Shown: positions 9,954-19,670 of the stretch, one piece after another | How the letters are laid out: each line of letters opens with the position of its first letter | Numbering within the stretch: the stretch's first letter is position 1 | Assembly (NCBI GenBank): GCA_016124195.1 | Contig: WGOE01000001.1 | Coordinates: 186,001 to 250,000 of the forward strand | Direction of reading: 5' to 3' | From: a bacterium | GTDB taxonomy: Bacteria > Pseudomonadota > Alphaproteobacteria > Rhodobacterales > Rhodobacteraceae | Length of the DNA: 64,000 nucleotides | Position numbers and translations under genes: made by a program | The notes under the pieces: model-generated | Told to the model about the DNA's origin: nothing | Database searches by the model: none | What the model saw: the letters and a program-made list of their open reading frames with translations, nothing else

Positions 9954-11252
9954 ATGGTGGACGCCAGCCTGATCGCGACTGTCGAATCAAGCTTTTCACG
10001 CCGTCGCAGGGTCGCATTCGCCATTCCGGTCGTGATCATCCTGTACCTGATCTATGCGGTCTTTGCCTTTGACCTGCCCGGGGTGATCGCCCGCGCTCGG
10101 ATGGACAATGCCGCGATCCTGTTGTCGGATTTCTGGAGTTACAAGATCCAGGTCACCCGCGACAACCGCAGCGACAGGGTGCTCAGCACGGTCGAGGGCG
10201 ACGCCCGCTACACCGTTCACCCCGACTGGGTGACCGAGGCCAATGGCGTGACAACGGTCGACCTTGGCGCCGGCAATGTCGTGACCTATGACGCTGATGG
10301 GGCGCGCTATGTCGTGCCGGGCTATGGCACCATCGACATCCGGTCACAACGTGGCAAGCTGGTCCTGACAGCACCGCAGCCCCTGCCGGACTGGATCAGC
10401 GCCTCTGACACGCGGGTCGGGGTGACCACGCCAGCGGGGCGTTTCAACTACACGCGGTCCAAGGTCGAAACCTTCCGCTATTTCCCCGGTTGGGAGATGT
10501 TCTTCTTCACGCCGGAAAGCCCGTTCTTCGACAAATCGGTCGGTCAGGTCGTGGCGCTGGCACTTTGGGATGACCGGGTCGATCCGGCGCAATCCAACCT
10601 CGCCCATCTGGGGCGCGATTTCTGGAACAACCAGAAATGGCACCACGGCGACGTGATCTGGGCCTTGTTCGAGACTATCCTGATGGCTTTCCTGGGCACT
10701 TTCACGGCCGCGATAGTGGCCTTGCCGCTGGGCTTTCTGGCCGCGTCGAACATGATGCCGATCCGGGTTCTGCGCTCGGCCATGCGGCGGGTGTTCGACT
10801 TCATCCGCGGGGTGGATGCGCTGATCTGGACCATCGTCCTGTCGCGCGCTTTCGGTCCAGGCCCGATGACAGGCGCCTTCGCCATCCTGATGACCGACAC
10901 TGGCGCTTTCGGCAAACTCTTCTCGGAAGCGTTGGAGAACATCGACGAACGTCAGGTCGAGGGCATCCGCTCCACCGGCGCCAACGCACTGCAACGCGCC
11001 CGCTTTGGCGTGATCCCGCAGGTCATGCCGGTCCTGTTGAGCCAGGTCCTCTACCACTTCGAATCCAACACGCGCAGTGCCACGGTGATCGGCGCCATCG
11101 TCGGCGGCGGCATCGGCCTCTTGCTGACGCAAGCCATCCAGACCCAGCGCGATTGGGAGGATGTGGCCTATTACCTCGTGCTGATCGTGCTTATGGTGAT
11201 GGTCATGGACTGGGCCTCGGGCCTGATCCGCCGCCGTCTGATCAAGGGGTAA
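9954..11252 (+). CDS. phnE: Phosphonate ABC transporter permease, long form with extra N-terminal periplasmic segment
   Basis: Second permease; FIRGVDALIWTIVLSRAFGPGPMTGAFAILMTDTGAFGKLFSEALENID. Confidence 0.92.
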   Translation: MVDASLIATVESSFSRRRRVAFAIPVVIILYLIYAVFAFDLPGVIARARMDNAAILLSDFWSYKIQVTRDNRSDRVLSTVEGDARYTVHPDWVTEANGVTTVDLGAGNVVTYDADGARYVVPGYGTIDIRSQRGKLVLTAPQPLPDWISASDTRVGVTTPAGRFNYTRSKVETFRYFPGWEMFFFTPESPFFDKSVGQVVALALWDDRVDPAQSNLAHLGRDFWNNQKWHHGDVIWALFETILMAFLGTFTAAIVALPLGFLAASNMMPIRVLRSAMRRVFDFIRGVDALIWTIVLSRAFGPGPMTGAFAILMTDTGAFGKLFSEALENIDERQVEGIRSTGANALQRARFGVIPQVMPVLLSQVLYHFESNTRSATVIGAIVGGGIGLLLTQAIQTQRDWEDVAYYLVLIVLMVMVMDWASGLIRRRLIKG

Positions 11253-11255
11253 CCT

Positions 11256-11885
11256 GTGCGCCTTTCTGCCACCGAACCGATGATCCACCCCGACTGCGAA
11301 GTGATCGACAGCACTTTCGGCGCCTGGTGCGAGGTGGGGCGCGGCAGCCGCGTCCTGCATTCCACTTTCGAGGACTATGCCTATTGCGACCGGCTGTCCG
11401 ACATTGCTAACACCACGGTCGGCAAGTTCGCCAATATCGCCGCGATGACGCGGATCGGGCCGACCGATCACCCCTATACCCGCGCGTCGCTGCACCATTT
11501 CCTCTATCGCTCTGCCAGCTACTGGGAGGATGCCGAGGATGACGCCGCCTTCTTCGCCCATCGCAAATCACGCCGCACGGTGATCGGGCCGGACACGTGG
11601 CTGGGCCATGGCGCGATCATCAAGCCCGATGTGACGGTGGGTGCTGGAGCCATCGTTGCCTCTGGTGCGGTCGTGACCAAGGACGTGGCGCCCTACATGA
11701 TCGTTGCAGGCGTTCCGGCCACGCCGCTACGGACGCGCTTCACGGCCAATGTGGCCGAGCGGCTGCAAGCGCTCGCATGGTGGGACTGGAGCCACGACCG
11801 CCTGCGGCAAGCCTTGCCGGATTTCCGCGCACTGCCGGTCGAGGCCTTTCTTGAGAAATACGAGGCCTATTCAGCCGCGAACTGA
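11256..11885 (+). CDS. Phosphonate-metabolism hexapeptide-repeat (left-handed beta-helix) acetyltransferase
   Basis: VIGPDTWLGHGAIIKPDVTVGAGAIVASGAVVTKDVAPYMIVAGVPATPLRTRF; located in the phn cluster. Confidence 0.9.
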   Translation: MRLSATEPMIHPDCEVIDSTFGAWCEVGRGSRVLHSTFEDYAYCDRLSDIANTTVGKFANIAAMTRIGPTDHPYTRASLHHFLYRSASYWEDAEDDAAFFAHRKSRRTVIGPDTWLGHGAIIKPDVTVGAGAIVASGAVVTKDVAPYMIVAGVPATPLRTRFTANVAERLQALAWWDWSHDRLRQALPDFRALPVEAFLEKYEAYSAAN

Positions 11886-13069
11886 TCGACATCGTTCAGC
11901 TGCGTCACGACGCGCGGCTGCGCCATGAACCGCCGCCTGGCCTCACCCGCCAAATAGGTCAGACGGCCGTTGCAGATGGTCGCCTCGATCCGCCGACTTT
12001 CGGCATGCACCACCACCAGATCGGCGCGCCGCCCCGGATCAAGCCGGCCACGGTCGGTCATCCGCAAAATCTCGGCCGGGCCGGAAGAGATCAGCGCCCA
12101 GGCCTTTGGCAGGCTGAGGACTCCACGGTCGACCAGCGCCCAGATCGCCAAAGGCAGGGCGGGAATGTGGTAATCAGAGACCAACGCATCACAAAGTCCC
12201 GCCGCGACCAGATCGGTGGCAGAGGCATTTCCGGCCTGACTTTGCCCGCGCACGACATTCGGCGCACCCATGATCACCGGGCTGAACATCGCATGCGCAG
12301 CGGCGGCGGCCCGATAGGTCAGCGGAAATTCGGCCACCTGCGCGCCGATCATGCGGAACTTCTCCCGCGTCTCGCCATCCGGATCATCGTGGCTACCATA
12401 GACCACGCCCATGCCGTCGAAGGCCTCGGCCAGCCGGCACAGGCTGCGCGCCACTTCGCCCCTGGCCCCTCGGGCGATCTGGATCGCTTCGGCAAGTTCC
12501 TCGGCGGTCTTGCCAACCTTGCGCGCCCAATGGGCGAAGGCCGCAGGCGCCACGCGCGACATCTGGAACCCCTCTTCCAGATGATCGTTGAAGACGACAT
12601 AGCCCACGCCGTGCCGCCGGACGACCTCGATCAAGCGCCCGGTCTGGCCGACCAGATGCGTTTCGGCACGGATCTGGACGCGCAGATCCGTCATGGCATG
12701 CGGCCGATAGGCGGAAAGCGCTGTCAGGACGGCCTCGCATTGGTCAGGGCTGCGCGGGCCGCCCTCCCAGCTCCAGCTTTGGGCGAGGTAGGCGGTGGTG
12801 ACCCCATGGCTCGCAGCCTCGCGGTCAAAGGAGGCAAGGCCAACGCCCAACGGAAAGGGCGCCGAGGGCCGCGGGGCCATATGATGTTCGAAGCCGTCGC
12901 CGTGCAGGTCGATGATGCCCGGCATAATCAGGAAACCGCTCAGATCCACCTCTGGCAAGGCACCGCGCACGATCCGGCCTTCGGCAAGCCCGATCGAACG
13001 GAATTGCATCTCTGCGTCACGCAAGATCTGGGCTCCGGTCAGCCGGAGCGGAGGCAGGAAATCGGTCAT
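11867..13069 (-). CDS. phnM: PhnM-like alpha-D-ribose 1-methylphosphonate 5-triphosphate diphosphatase, divergent paralogue
   Basis: Amidohydrolase motif MPGIIDLHGDGFEHHMAPRP; VMGAPNVVRGQSQAGNASATDLVAAGLCDALVSDYHIPAL. Confidence 0.85.
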   Translation of the reverse strand: MTDFLPPLRLTGAQILRDAEMQFRSIGLAEGRIVRGALPEVDLSGFLIMPGIIDLHGDGFEHHMAPRPSAPFPLGVGLASFDREAASHGVTTAYLAQSWSWEGGPRSPDQCEAVLTALSAYRPHAMTDLRVQIRAETHLVGQTGRLIEVVRRHGVGYVVFNDHLEEGFQMSRVAPAAFAHWARKVGKTAEELAEAIQIARGARGEVARSLCRLAEAFDGMGVVYGSHDDPDGETREKFRMIGAQVAEFPLTYRAAAAAHAMFSPVIMGAPNVVRGQSQAGNASATDLVAAGLCDALVSDYHIPALPLAIWALVDRGVLSLPKAWALISSGPAEILRMTDRGRLDPGRRADLVVVHAESRRIEATICNGRLTYLAGEARRRFMAQPRVVTQLNDVDQFAAE

Positions 13070-13132
13070 GATGGGGTCCGTGAGCCTGAATTGACAGGCT
13101 GATACCCGAGCCGCGCAACGGGATCGTGACAG

Positions 13133-13843
13133 TCAGTCGGGAATGACCGTCAAAGTGACGCGGTCCCCAACAAACCAGGTGATCCCGAATTCCACCGGCA
13201 CCCCGGCGCCATCGACATTCACGGTAACCGACCGCATCAGTGCCGCACCCTGCGCCACCTGCAGATGCCCCGCCTGCACCGCATCCGCCGATTTTGCCGT
13301 CAGCCGCGTCATCGCCCTTGTGTAGTCCGTCACGCCGGCTTCTGCCAAAGCGGCCGTGATAGAGCCGGTTCTGGTCATCGCCTCTGGAAAATCCGGGAAG
13401 CGTGAGGCTGGCAGGGCCGAACGGAACAGGCCGAGCGGCAGACCGTCGGCAAGCGAGATGCCCTCGACAAGATGCACCTTTTGGCCGGGCGGCAAGGCAA
13501 GGGCCTCGGCTTCAGGCGGGCTGGCGGGGCGCGTTTCGATCCGCAGAATCCGGCGCGAGGGAGTCCGGCCGGACTTGAGCACATTCTGATGAAAGCGCAC
13601 ACGACGCCCCAGTGCGTAATCGGTCGGGACCGAGGTGACAAAAACCCCCGCGCCGCGCCGCGGCTGGACCAGCCCGTCCTCGGCCAGAGCGGCAAGGGCG
13701 TGGCGCACCGTGTGGCGATTGACGCCAAAGCGCTGGGCCAGTTGCGCTTCGGTCGGCAGTTTCGCGCCGGGGCCATAGCCGCCCGCGGCGATTTCCGCCT
13801 TCAATGCCGCGGCTATCGAGGACCATATCGCGTTGCGGGCCAT
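13133..13843 (-). CDS. phnF: Phosphonate metabolism GntR/HutC-family transcriptional regulator
   Basis: wHTH YGPGAKLPTEAQLAQRFGVNRHTVRHALAALAEDGLVQPRRGAGVFV plus UTRA domain; divergent from phnG. Confidence 0.92.
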   Translation of the reverse strand: MARNAIWSSIAAALKAEIAAGGYGPGAKLPTEAQLAQRFGVNRHTVRHALAALAEDGLVQPRRGAGVFVTSVPTDYALGRRVRFHQNVLKSGRTPSRRILRIETRPASPPEAEALALPPGQKVHLVEGISLADGLPLGLFRSALPASRFPDFPEAMTRTGSITAALAEAGVTDYTRAMTRLTAKSADAVQAGHLQVAQGAALMRSVTVNVDGAGVPVEFGITWFVGDRVTLTVIPD

Positions 13844-13895
13844 GTGTTACAGAAGTTTCACGTGCAATCCGAAGGGGACAGGCGTAAGGTTGTCT

Positions 13896-13919
13896 AGTTG
13901 TATAGTAAGATATACAACT
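13896..13919. promoter_or_regulatory. Probable PhnF operator: AGTTGTATA-gtaaga-TATACAACT
   Basis: Perfect 9-bp inverted repeat with 6-nt spacer in the phnF/phnG divergent intergenic region; half-site resembles GntR/HutC operators. Confidence 0.75.
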
Positions 13920-13940
13920 TTGCAAGATGTCGGAACTCAG

Positions 13941-14390
13941 ATGATCGCTGCACCGCCCGCCGCCGAAGACCGTCAACGCTGGATGGGGCTCTTTGCCCGT
14001 GCCACCCCCGCGCAGCTATCGGACCTGATGAAAGACCTGCCGGCGCACTCGGTCTTGCGCGGGCCAGAGGTGGGCGCCGTGATGGTTCGCGGCCGTGTCG
14101 GGGGCACTGGCCAGCCGTTCAATCTGGGCGAAATGACGGTGACGCGCTGCACGATCCGTCTGGACTGTGGAACGGTCGGCCACGCCCATGTGCAGGGGCG
14201 CGACAAATCGCATGCCCTGCGCGCTGCCGTGCTGGATGCCCTGCTGCAGACCGACCGAGCCGAAGCGCTGCGCGCCAGTGTTCTAGCGCCCTTGGAGGCC
14301 GCTGAAGCCGCCGCCCGTCAACAACGCGCCGCCAAGGCCGCCGCGACCAAGGTTGAATTCTTTACCCTTGTGCGGGGAGAGGACAAATGA
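13941..14390 (+). CDS. phnG: Phosphonate C-P lyase system protein PhnG
   Basis: RQRWMGLFARATPAQLSDL, RGRVGGTGQPFNLGEMTVTRCTIRLDCGTVGHAHVQGRDKSHALRAAVLDALLQ. Confidence 0.93.
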   Translation: MIAAPPAAEDRQRWMGLFARATPAQLSDLMKDLPAHSVLRGPEVGAVMVRGRVGGTGQPFNLGEMTVTRCTIRLDCGTVGHAHVQGRDKSHALRAAVLDALLQTDRAEALRASVLAPLEAAEAAARQQRAAKAAATKVEFFTLVRGEDK

Positions 14391-14956
14391 CACCAGAGGC
14401 TCTGTCTGGCGGTTTCAGAGACGCATCCATTCAATCGGCACGGGCCTTTCGCGCCGCATTGGAGGCGATGGCCCGGCCGGGCACGATATGGCAGGTCGAA
14501 GGTGCGGCCCCGCCTGCGCCCATGTCAGTGGCAAGCGGCGTGCTGATCCTGACGCTGTGCGACGGCACGACACCGCTGCATCTGGGCGCCTCGATGGACC
14601 TGCCGATGATCCGCGACTGGATCACCTTTCACACGGGCGCCCCCCTCGTTGCAGCCGAAGCGGCGCGCTTTGCCCTTGGCCATTGGCAGGATCTGATGCC
14701 GGTCAATCGCTTTGCCATCGGTACGCCTGACTACCCGGACCGTTCGGCCACGCTGATCGTGGAAATGCCGGATCTAAGCACCGCGGGTCCGCAGCTCTCC
14801 GGGCCGGGGATCAAGGGAAATGCGTCTCTGTCCTTTCCGGAAGTGGCCGCCTTCCGCGCCAACCGTCGACATTTCCCGCAAGGCTTTGACACCTATCTGA
14901 CCTGCGACACCCGTCTGGCAGGCCTGCCACGCAGCACGATCGTGGAGGACGTCTGA
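14387..14956 (+). CDS. phnH: Carbon-phosphorus lyase subunit PhnH
   Basis: GGFRDASIQSARAFRAALEAMARPGTIW; GPGIKGNASLSF; position between phnG and phnI, overlapping starts/stops. Confidence 0.92.
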   Translation: MTPEALSGGFRDASIQSARAFRAALEAMARPGTIWQVEGAAPPAPMSVASGVLILTLCDGTTPLHLGASMDLPMIRDWITFHTGAPLVAAEAARFALGHWQDLMPVNRFAIGTPDYPDRSATLIVEMPDLSTAGPQLSGPGIKGNASLSFPEVAAFRANRRHFPQGFDTYLTCDTRLAGLPRSTIVEDV

Positions 14957-16038
14957 TGTATGTTGCCGTCAAAGGAGGCGAACGCGCCATCGACGCCGCC
15001 CACGCCTGGCTGGCCGAAGAGAGGCGCGGCGACACCTCTGTTGCCGAACTCTCCACCGTGCAAATCCGCGAGCAATTGTCGCTGGCTGTGAACCGTGTGA
15101 TGGCGGAGGGCTCGCTTTACGACCCGGACCTCGCCGCGCTGGCGATCAAGCAGGCGCGCGGCGATCTGATCGAGGCGATCTTCCTGATCCGCGCCTATCG
15201 GACAACTCTGCCCCGCTTTGGTGCGTCCATCCCGGTTGAAACGGCTGAAATGGCCGTTTCGAGACGCATTTCCGCCACCTTCAAGGACCTGCCGGGCGGG
15301 CAGATCCTGGGGCCGACCTTCGATTACACGCACCGCCTGCTGGATTTCAAACTCGCCGCCGAAGGTCAGGTGCCAGAAGCGCCGACCGCACCCGCCCGTC
15401 TGGAGCCCGTGCCGCATGTAATGGGCATGCTGGGCCGCGACGGGCTGATCCAGTCCGAAGCGCCCGGAGAGGAAACCCCGCCCGACTTGACGCGCGAGCC
15501 GATGGAACTGCCCGCCAGCCGCCCCCTGCGCCTGCAGGCGATCACCCGCGGCGATGAAGGCTTCATCCTGTCGATGGCCTATTCCACGCAGCGCGGCTAT
15601 GGCCGCACCCATGCCTTTGTGGGCGAACTGCGGATCGGCACGGTGGCGGTGGAACTCGACATCCCCGAACTTGGCTTTGCCGTGCAGATCGGCGAGGTCG
15701 AACTGACCGAATGCGAGACGGTCAACCAGTTCACCGGCTCCAGGACCGAACCGCCCCAATTCACCCGGGGGTATGGCCTGGTCTTTGGCCAAACCGAACG
15801 CAAGGCCATCGCCATGAGCCTGGTCGACCGGGCTCTGCGCTGGAAGGAACTGGGCGAGGATTTCACCGGCGCCCCCGCGCAGGACGAGGAATTCGTGCTG
15901 ATGCATGCCGACAATATCCAGGCGACCGGGTTTCTGGAACATATCAAACTGCCGCACTACGTAGACTTTCAAGCCGAACTGGAACTGGTCCGCAAGCTGC
16001 GGCGCGAAGCCCTCGCCAGCCGGGAGGCCGCCGAATGA
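14956..16038 (+). CDS. phnI: Carbon-phosphorus lyase core protein PhnI
   Basis: MYVAVKGGERAIDAAHAWLAEERRGD; RGYGLVFGQTERKAIAMSLVDRAL. Confidence 0.94.
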   Translation: MYVAVKGGERAIDAAHAWLAEERRGDTSVAELSTVQIREQLSLAVNRVMAEGSLYDPDLAALAIKQARGDLIEAIFLIRAYRTTLPRFGASIPVETAEMAVSRRISATFKDLPGGQILGPTFDYTHRLLDFKLAAEGQVPEAPTAPARLEPVPHVMGMLGRDGLIQSEAPGEETPPDLTREPMELPASRPLRLQAITRGDEGFILSMAYSTQRGYGRTHAFVGELRIGTVAVELDIPELGFAVQIGEVELTECETVNQFTGSRTEPPQFTRGYGLVFGQTERKAIAMSLVDRALRWKELGEDFTGAPAQDEEFVLMHADNIQATGFLEHIKLPHYVDFQAELELVRKLRREALASREAAE

Positions 16039-16904
16039 ACGACTACAATTTCGCCTATCTTGACGAACAGACCAAGCGGATGATCCGCCGTGCCATCCTC
16101 AAAGGCATCGCGATCCCCGGCTATCAGGTGCCTTTCGCCAGTCGCGAAATGCCGATGCCCTATGGCTGGGGCACCGGCGGCGTGCAGGTGACCGCGGCCT
16201 GTCTGGTGCCCGAAGACCGCTTGAAGGTGATCGACCAGGGCGCCGATGACACGACCAACGCCGTGTCGATCCGCCGCTTCTTTCAGCGCACCGCGGGGGT
16301 GGCCGTCACCGAGGCGACTGCTGAGGCGACGGTCATTCAGACCCGGCACCGCATCCCCGAAACACCACTGAGCGAGGGGCAGATCCTGGTCTATCAGGTC
16401 CCGATCCCCGAACCCCTGCGTTTTTTGGAACCGCGCGAGACCGAAACCCGCAAGATGCATGAGTTGGAGGAGTACGGCCTGATCCATGTCAAGCTGTACG
16501 AAGACATCGCACGGCACGGGCAGATCGCGACCTCTTATGCTTATCCCGTCAAGGTTGAAGGGCGCTATGTCATGGATCCTTCGCCCATTCCGAAGTTCGA
16601 CAATCCGAAACTGGCGGACAACCCTGCCATTCAGCTGTTCGGTGCGGGGCGGGAGCAGCGCATCTATGCCCTGCCACCCCACACCAGCGCCGTCTCGCTC
16701 GATTTCGAGGATCATCCCTTTGTCGCCAGCAAGGCGGATCACGCCTGCGATCTATGCGCCGCCGAGGCCAGCTATCTGGACGAGGTGATCACCGATGATC
16801 AGGGCAGCCGGATGTTCGTCTGTTCAGACACCGATTTCTGCCAGTCGCGCCGTGCAGCGGGTCATGTCGGGCGGCTGGGTCATCCGGCCACAGGGGACCA
16901 ATGA
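16035..16904 (+). CDS. phnJ: Alpha-D-ribose 1-methylphosphonate 5-phosphate C-P lyase PhnJ
   Basis: NFAYLDEQTKRMIRRAILKGIAIPGYQVPFASREMPMPYGWGTGG; intact CX2CX21C motif CDLC...FVC. Confidence 0.96.
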   Translation: MNDYNFAYLDEQTKRMIRRAILKGIAIPGYQVPFASREMPMPYGWGTGGVQVTAACLVPEDRLKVIDQGADDTTNAVSIRRFFQRTAGVAVTEATAEATVIQTRHRIPETPLSEGQILVYQVPIPEPLRFLEPRETETRKMHELEEYGLIHVKLYEDIARHGQIATSYAYPVKVEGRYVMDPSPIPKFDNPKLADNPAIQLFGAGREQRIYALPPHTSAVSLDFEDHPFVASKADHACDLCAAEASYLDEVITDDQGSRMFVCSDTDFCQSRRAAGHVGRLGHPATGDQ

Positions 16905-17704
16905 GCATGCAGGATATACTGGCCAGAGCCCGGTCGCAGGCGCCGCTTCTCTCGGTACGCGGCTTGTCAAAGTTCTATGGGGCGCGAATTGGCTGTAACA
17001 GGGTCGATTTCGATCTTTTCCCCGGCGAGGTTCTAGGCATCGTCGGCGAAAGCGGTTCGGGCAAATCGACGCTCCTGTCCTGTATGGCAGGGCATCTGAC
17101 CCCCGATACGGGCGAGGTGATCTTTGCCACGGCAGACGGCCCAAGCGACACGGTCCGCATGGGCGAAGCCGAGCGGCGCCGGCTGGCCCGCACCGATTGG
17201 GCCTTTGTCCATCAGAACCCGCGTGATGGTTTGCGGATGGGCGTGTCGGCTGGTGGCAATGTCGGCGAAAGGCTGATGGCCGTGGGCGCGCGCAATTACG
17301 GCCAGATCCGCGGACAGGCGCTGGAGTGGCTTGGCCGGGTCGAGATTGCCGCGGACCGGATCGACGACCGGCCCGCTGCCTTTTCCGGCGGCATGCAGCA
17401 AAGGTTGCAGATCGCGCGCAACCTGGTGACCGGGCCGCGGCTGGTCTTCATGGACGAACCGACCGGCGGCCTGGATGTCAGCGTGCAGGCCCGCCTGTTG
17501 GACCTGCTGCGCGGCCTCGTGCGCGAGATGGGTCTTTCCGCCATTGTCGTGACACATGATCTGGCGGTGGTGCGGCTTTTGGCAGACCGGCTGATGGTGA
17601 TGAAGGGCGGCCATGTCGTCGAACAGGGCCTGACCGATCAGGTCCTGGATGACCCGCAGCACGCCTACACGCAGCTGTTGGTCTCTTCGGTCTTGCAGGT
17701 GTAG
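16901..17704 (+). CDS. phnK: Phosphonate C-P lyase system ABC-type ATP-binding protein PhnK
   Basis: [65 protein letters not shown]. Confidence 0.94.
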   Translation: MSMQDILARARSQAPLLSVRGLSKFYGARIGCNRVDFDLFPGEVLGIVGESGSGKSTLLSCMAGHLTPDTGEVIFATADGPSDTVRMGEAERRRLARTDWAFVHQNPRDGLRMGVSAGGNVGERLMAVGARNYGQIRGQALEWLGRVEIAADRIDDRPAAFSGGMQQRLQIARNLVTGPRLVFMDEPTGGLDVSVQARLLDLLRGLVREMGLSAIVVTHDLAVVRLLADRLMVMKGGHVVEQGLTDQVLDDPQHAYTQLLVSSVLQV

Positions 17705-17705
17705 G

Positions 17706-18389
17706 ATGATCCGGATTTGCAACCTTTCGAAAAGCTTCACGCTGCACAACCAGGGCGCGGCCGTCATTCCGGTGATGACCGATGCCAGCCTCAGCGTGGC
17801 GCCCGGCGAATGTCTGGGCCTGATTGGCGCCTCGGGCGCGGGCAAGTCCACGTTGATGCGGATGATCTGGGGCAACTACCTCGCGGCCTCTGGCTCGATC
17901 ATGGTGGGCGAGGTCGATGTGGCGCGCGCCTCTCCACGCGAGATCATTGCCCTGCGCCGCGGCACTCTGGGCTATGTGAGCCAATTCCTGCGGGTCGTGC
18001 CGCGCGTGGCCACGCTGGACGTGGTGGCCGAACCGCTTCTGACTCTGGGTGTTGCACCCGCCGAAGCGCGGGCGCGGGCTGCTGATCTTCTGGCACGGCT
18101 CAACATCCCCGAACGGCTGTGGTCCCTGTCGCCCACCACCTTTTCGGGCGGCGAACAGCAGCGCGTCAACATAGCCCGCGGCTTTGTGCACCCCTATCCC
18201 GCACTGTTGCTGGACGAACCGACCGCCAGCCTGGACGCGGTCAACCGCGAGGTCGTTCTGTCCCTGATCGAGGCGGCAAAGGTCCGCGGGGCCGCCATCG
18301 TTGGCATTTTCCACGACGAGGTCGCACGGACGCGGCTCTGCGACCGTCTGGTGGACGTGACGTGCTTCGCCCCGGATCAAGCGCAATGA
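17706..18389 (+). CDS. phnL: Phosphonate C-P lyase system ABC-type ATP-binding protein PhnL
   Basis: [60 protein letters not shown]. Confidence 0.93.
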   Translation: MIRICNLSKSFTLHNQGAAVIPVMTDASLSVAPGECLGLIGASGAGKSTLMRMIWGNYLAASGSIMVGEVDVARASPREIIALRRGTLGYVSQFLRVVPRVATLDVVAEPLLTLGVAPAEARARAADLLARLNIPERLWSLSPTTFSGGEQQRVNIARGFVHPYPALLLDEPTASLDAVNREVVLSLIEAAKVRGAAIVGIFHDEVARTRLCDRLVDVTCFAPDQAQ

Positions 18390-18928
18390 CAGGCCGGGTC
18401 TTTGCCGTCGTCGGCCCCTCTGGTGCGGGTAAGGACACGCTTCTGGCCGGCGCCGTGGCGGCCTCGGCCGGACTGCACTGGGCGCGCCGTACGATCACAA
18501 GGCCCGAATCCGCAGGCGGAGAGCCGTTTGAAGGCGTAACCTCACCCGAATTCGAAAGGCTTGGGGCCGAAGGTGCCTTTGCCCTGCAATGGGCGGCCCA
18601 TGGCCTGCACTACGGCATCCGAAACGCGGAGTTTGCGGGGCTGGGACGCGGCATCGACGTGCTTTTCAACGGGTCGCGCGCGGCGCTGTCCTCCGCGCTG
18701 CACAGATTCCCCGGTTTGATTGTCGTCCGGATCACCGCGCCGTCAAAGGTGCTGGCCGAAAGGCTGGCCGCGCGGGGGCGGGAAAGTGCTGCCCAGATCG
18801 AAGCACGCCTGGCCCGCGCCTGTTACGAATTGCCAGAGGGCCTGCCCGTCATCGACATTGCCAACGACGCCACGCCCCAGCGTGGCATCGACCGCCTGCT
18901 GAACGCGCTTCAGGCCGCGAGGGTATAG
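18386..18928 (+). CDS. phnN: Ribose 1,5-bisphosphokinase
   Basis: MTGRVFAVVGPSGAGKDTLL P-loop; guanylate-kinase-like; terminal gene of the phnGHIJKLN run. Confidence 0.92.
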   Translation: MTGRVFAVVGPSGAGKDTLLAGAVAASAGLHWARRTITRPESAGGEPFEGVTSPEFERLGAEGAFALQWAAHGLHYGIRNAEFAGLGRGIDVLFNGSRAALSSALHRFPGLIVVRITAPSKVLAERLAARGRESAAQIEARLARACYELPEGLPVIDIANDATPQRGIDRLLNALQAARV

Positions 18929-19590
18929 CGATGCAGCAGATGGAACTTGCCGTCCAGCGCCTCGCCAAAAAGGCACAGGTCGGACAAGCGGAAGGGCCGC
19001 GGCAGGTGCGGGGCGAAATGCGCCCGTGCCAGCGGCATCAGAGCCGCATTTTCCTCTGCATCCAGCCGCCGCGACAGGGTCAGGTGGAAGCGGAACTCTT
19101 CCATGACATAGGGATAGCCGAACTGGTCCAGCAGCGCGCGTTGCCGGGGCGTCAGACGTTCGGGGCGACGACGGGCAATCTCGGCTTCCGTCAGGGGCGC
19201 GCGCAATCCGTCCAGCCTTTCCACCACCGCCGCGACCAGAGCCACAAGCCCGCCGGTATCGCCCTGCGGGACCAGGGCCAGAAATCCATCGAGCGCCACC
19301 AGTTGCAGACCGGGCATCTCGACCGGGCGCAGACCGGCGGCGAGGGTGGACAGCGCCTGCATCAAGGCGGCGCGGTCGATGCCGGGGGCCAGCCGGAATG
19401 GCGGCTTGATCGTGCCATGAAAGCCGTATTTGCGAGGGTCATCGGTCAGACTGGCCAGGTCAAGCCCAAGGCCCGGCTGCCCTACGGGCTCGCCCAGCGC
19501 GGGGTCCCAGCCCAGCCATTCCGCCGCGGCCGAGGCGAAAGGCCCGGCTTCCGGCGCATAGTAGACGGCGTAGCGTTTCATCTTGTCCAT
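18910..19590 (-). CDS. DUF1045 (2H-phosphoesterase-like) protein of phosphonate clusters
   Basis: YAVYYAPEAGPFASAAAEWLGWDP, YGFHGTIKPPFRLAPG, FRFHLTLSRRL (two HxT motifs). Confidence 0.88.
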   Translation of the reverse strand: MDKMKRYAVYYAPEAGPFASAAAEWLGWDPALGEPVGQPGLGLDLASLTDDPRKYGFHGTIKPPFRLAPGIDRAALMQALSTLAAGLRPVEMPGLQLVALDGFLALVPQGDTGGLVALVAAVVERLDGLRAPLTEAEIARRRPERLTPRQRALLDQFGYPYVMEEFRFHLTLSRRLDAEENAALMPLARAHFAPHLPRPFRLSDLCLFGEALDGKFHLLHRYTLAA

Positions 19591-19670
19591 GTTGCCCCGG
19601 ATATTCTGGTTGTGTCACACCTGAGTGACGCTTTGGCAGCACGATCCTTCTGCAACTGCAAGGCCCTTTC

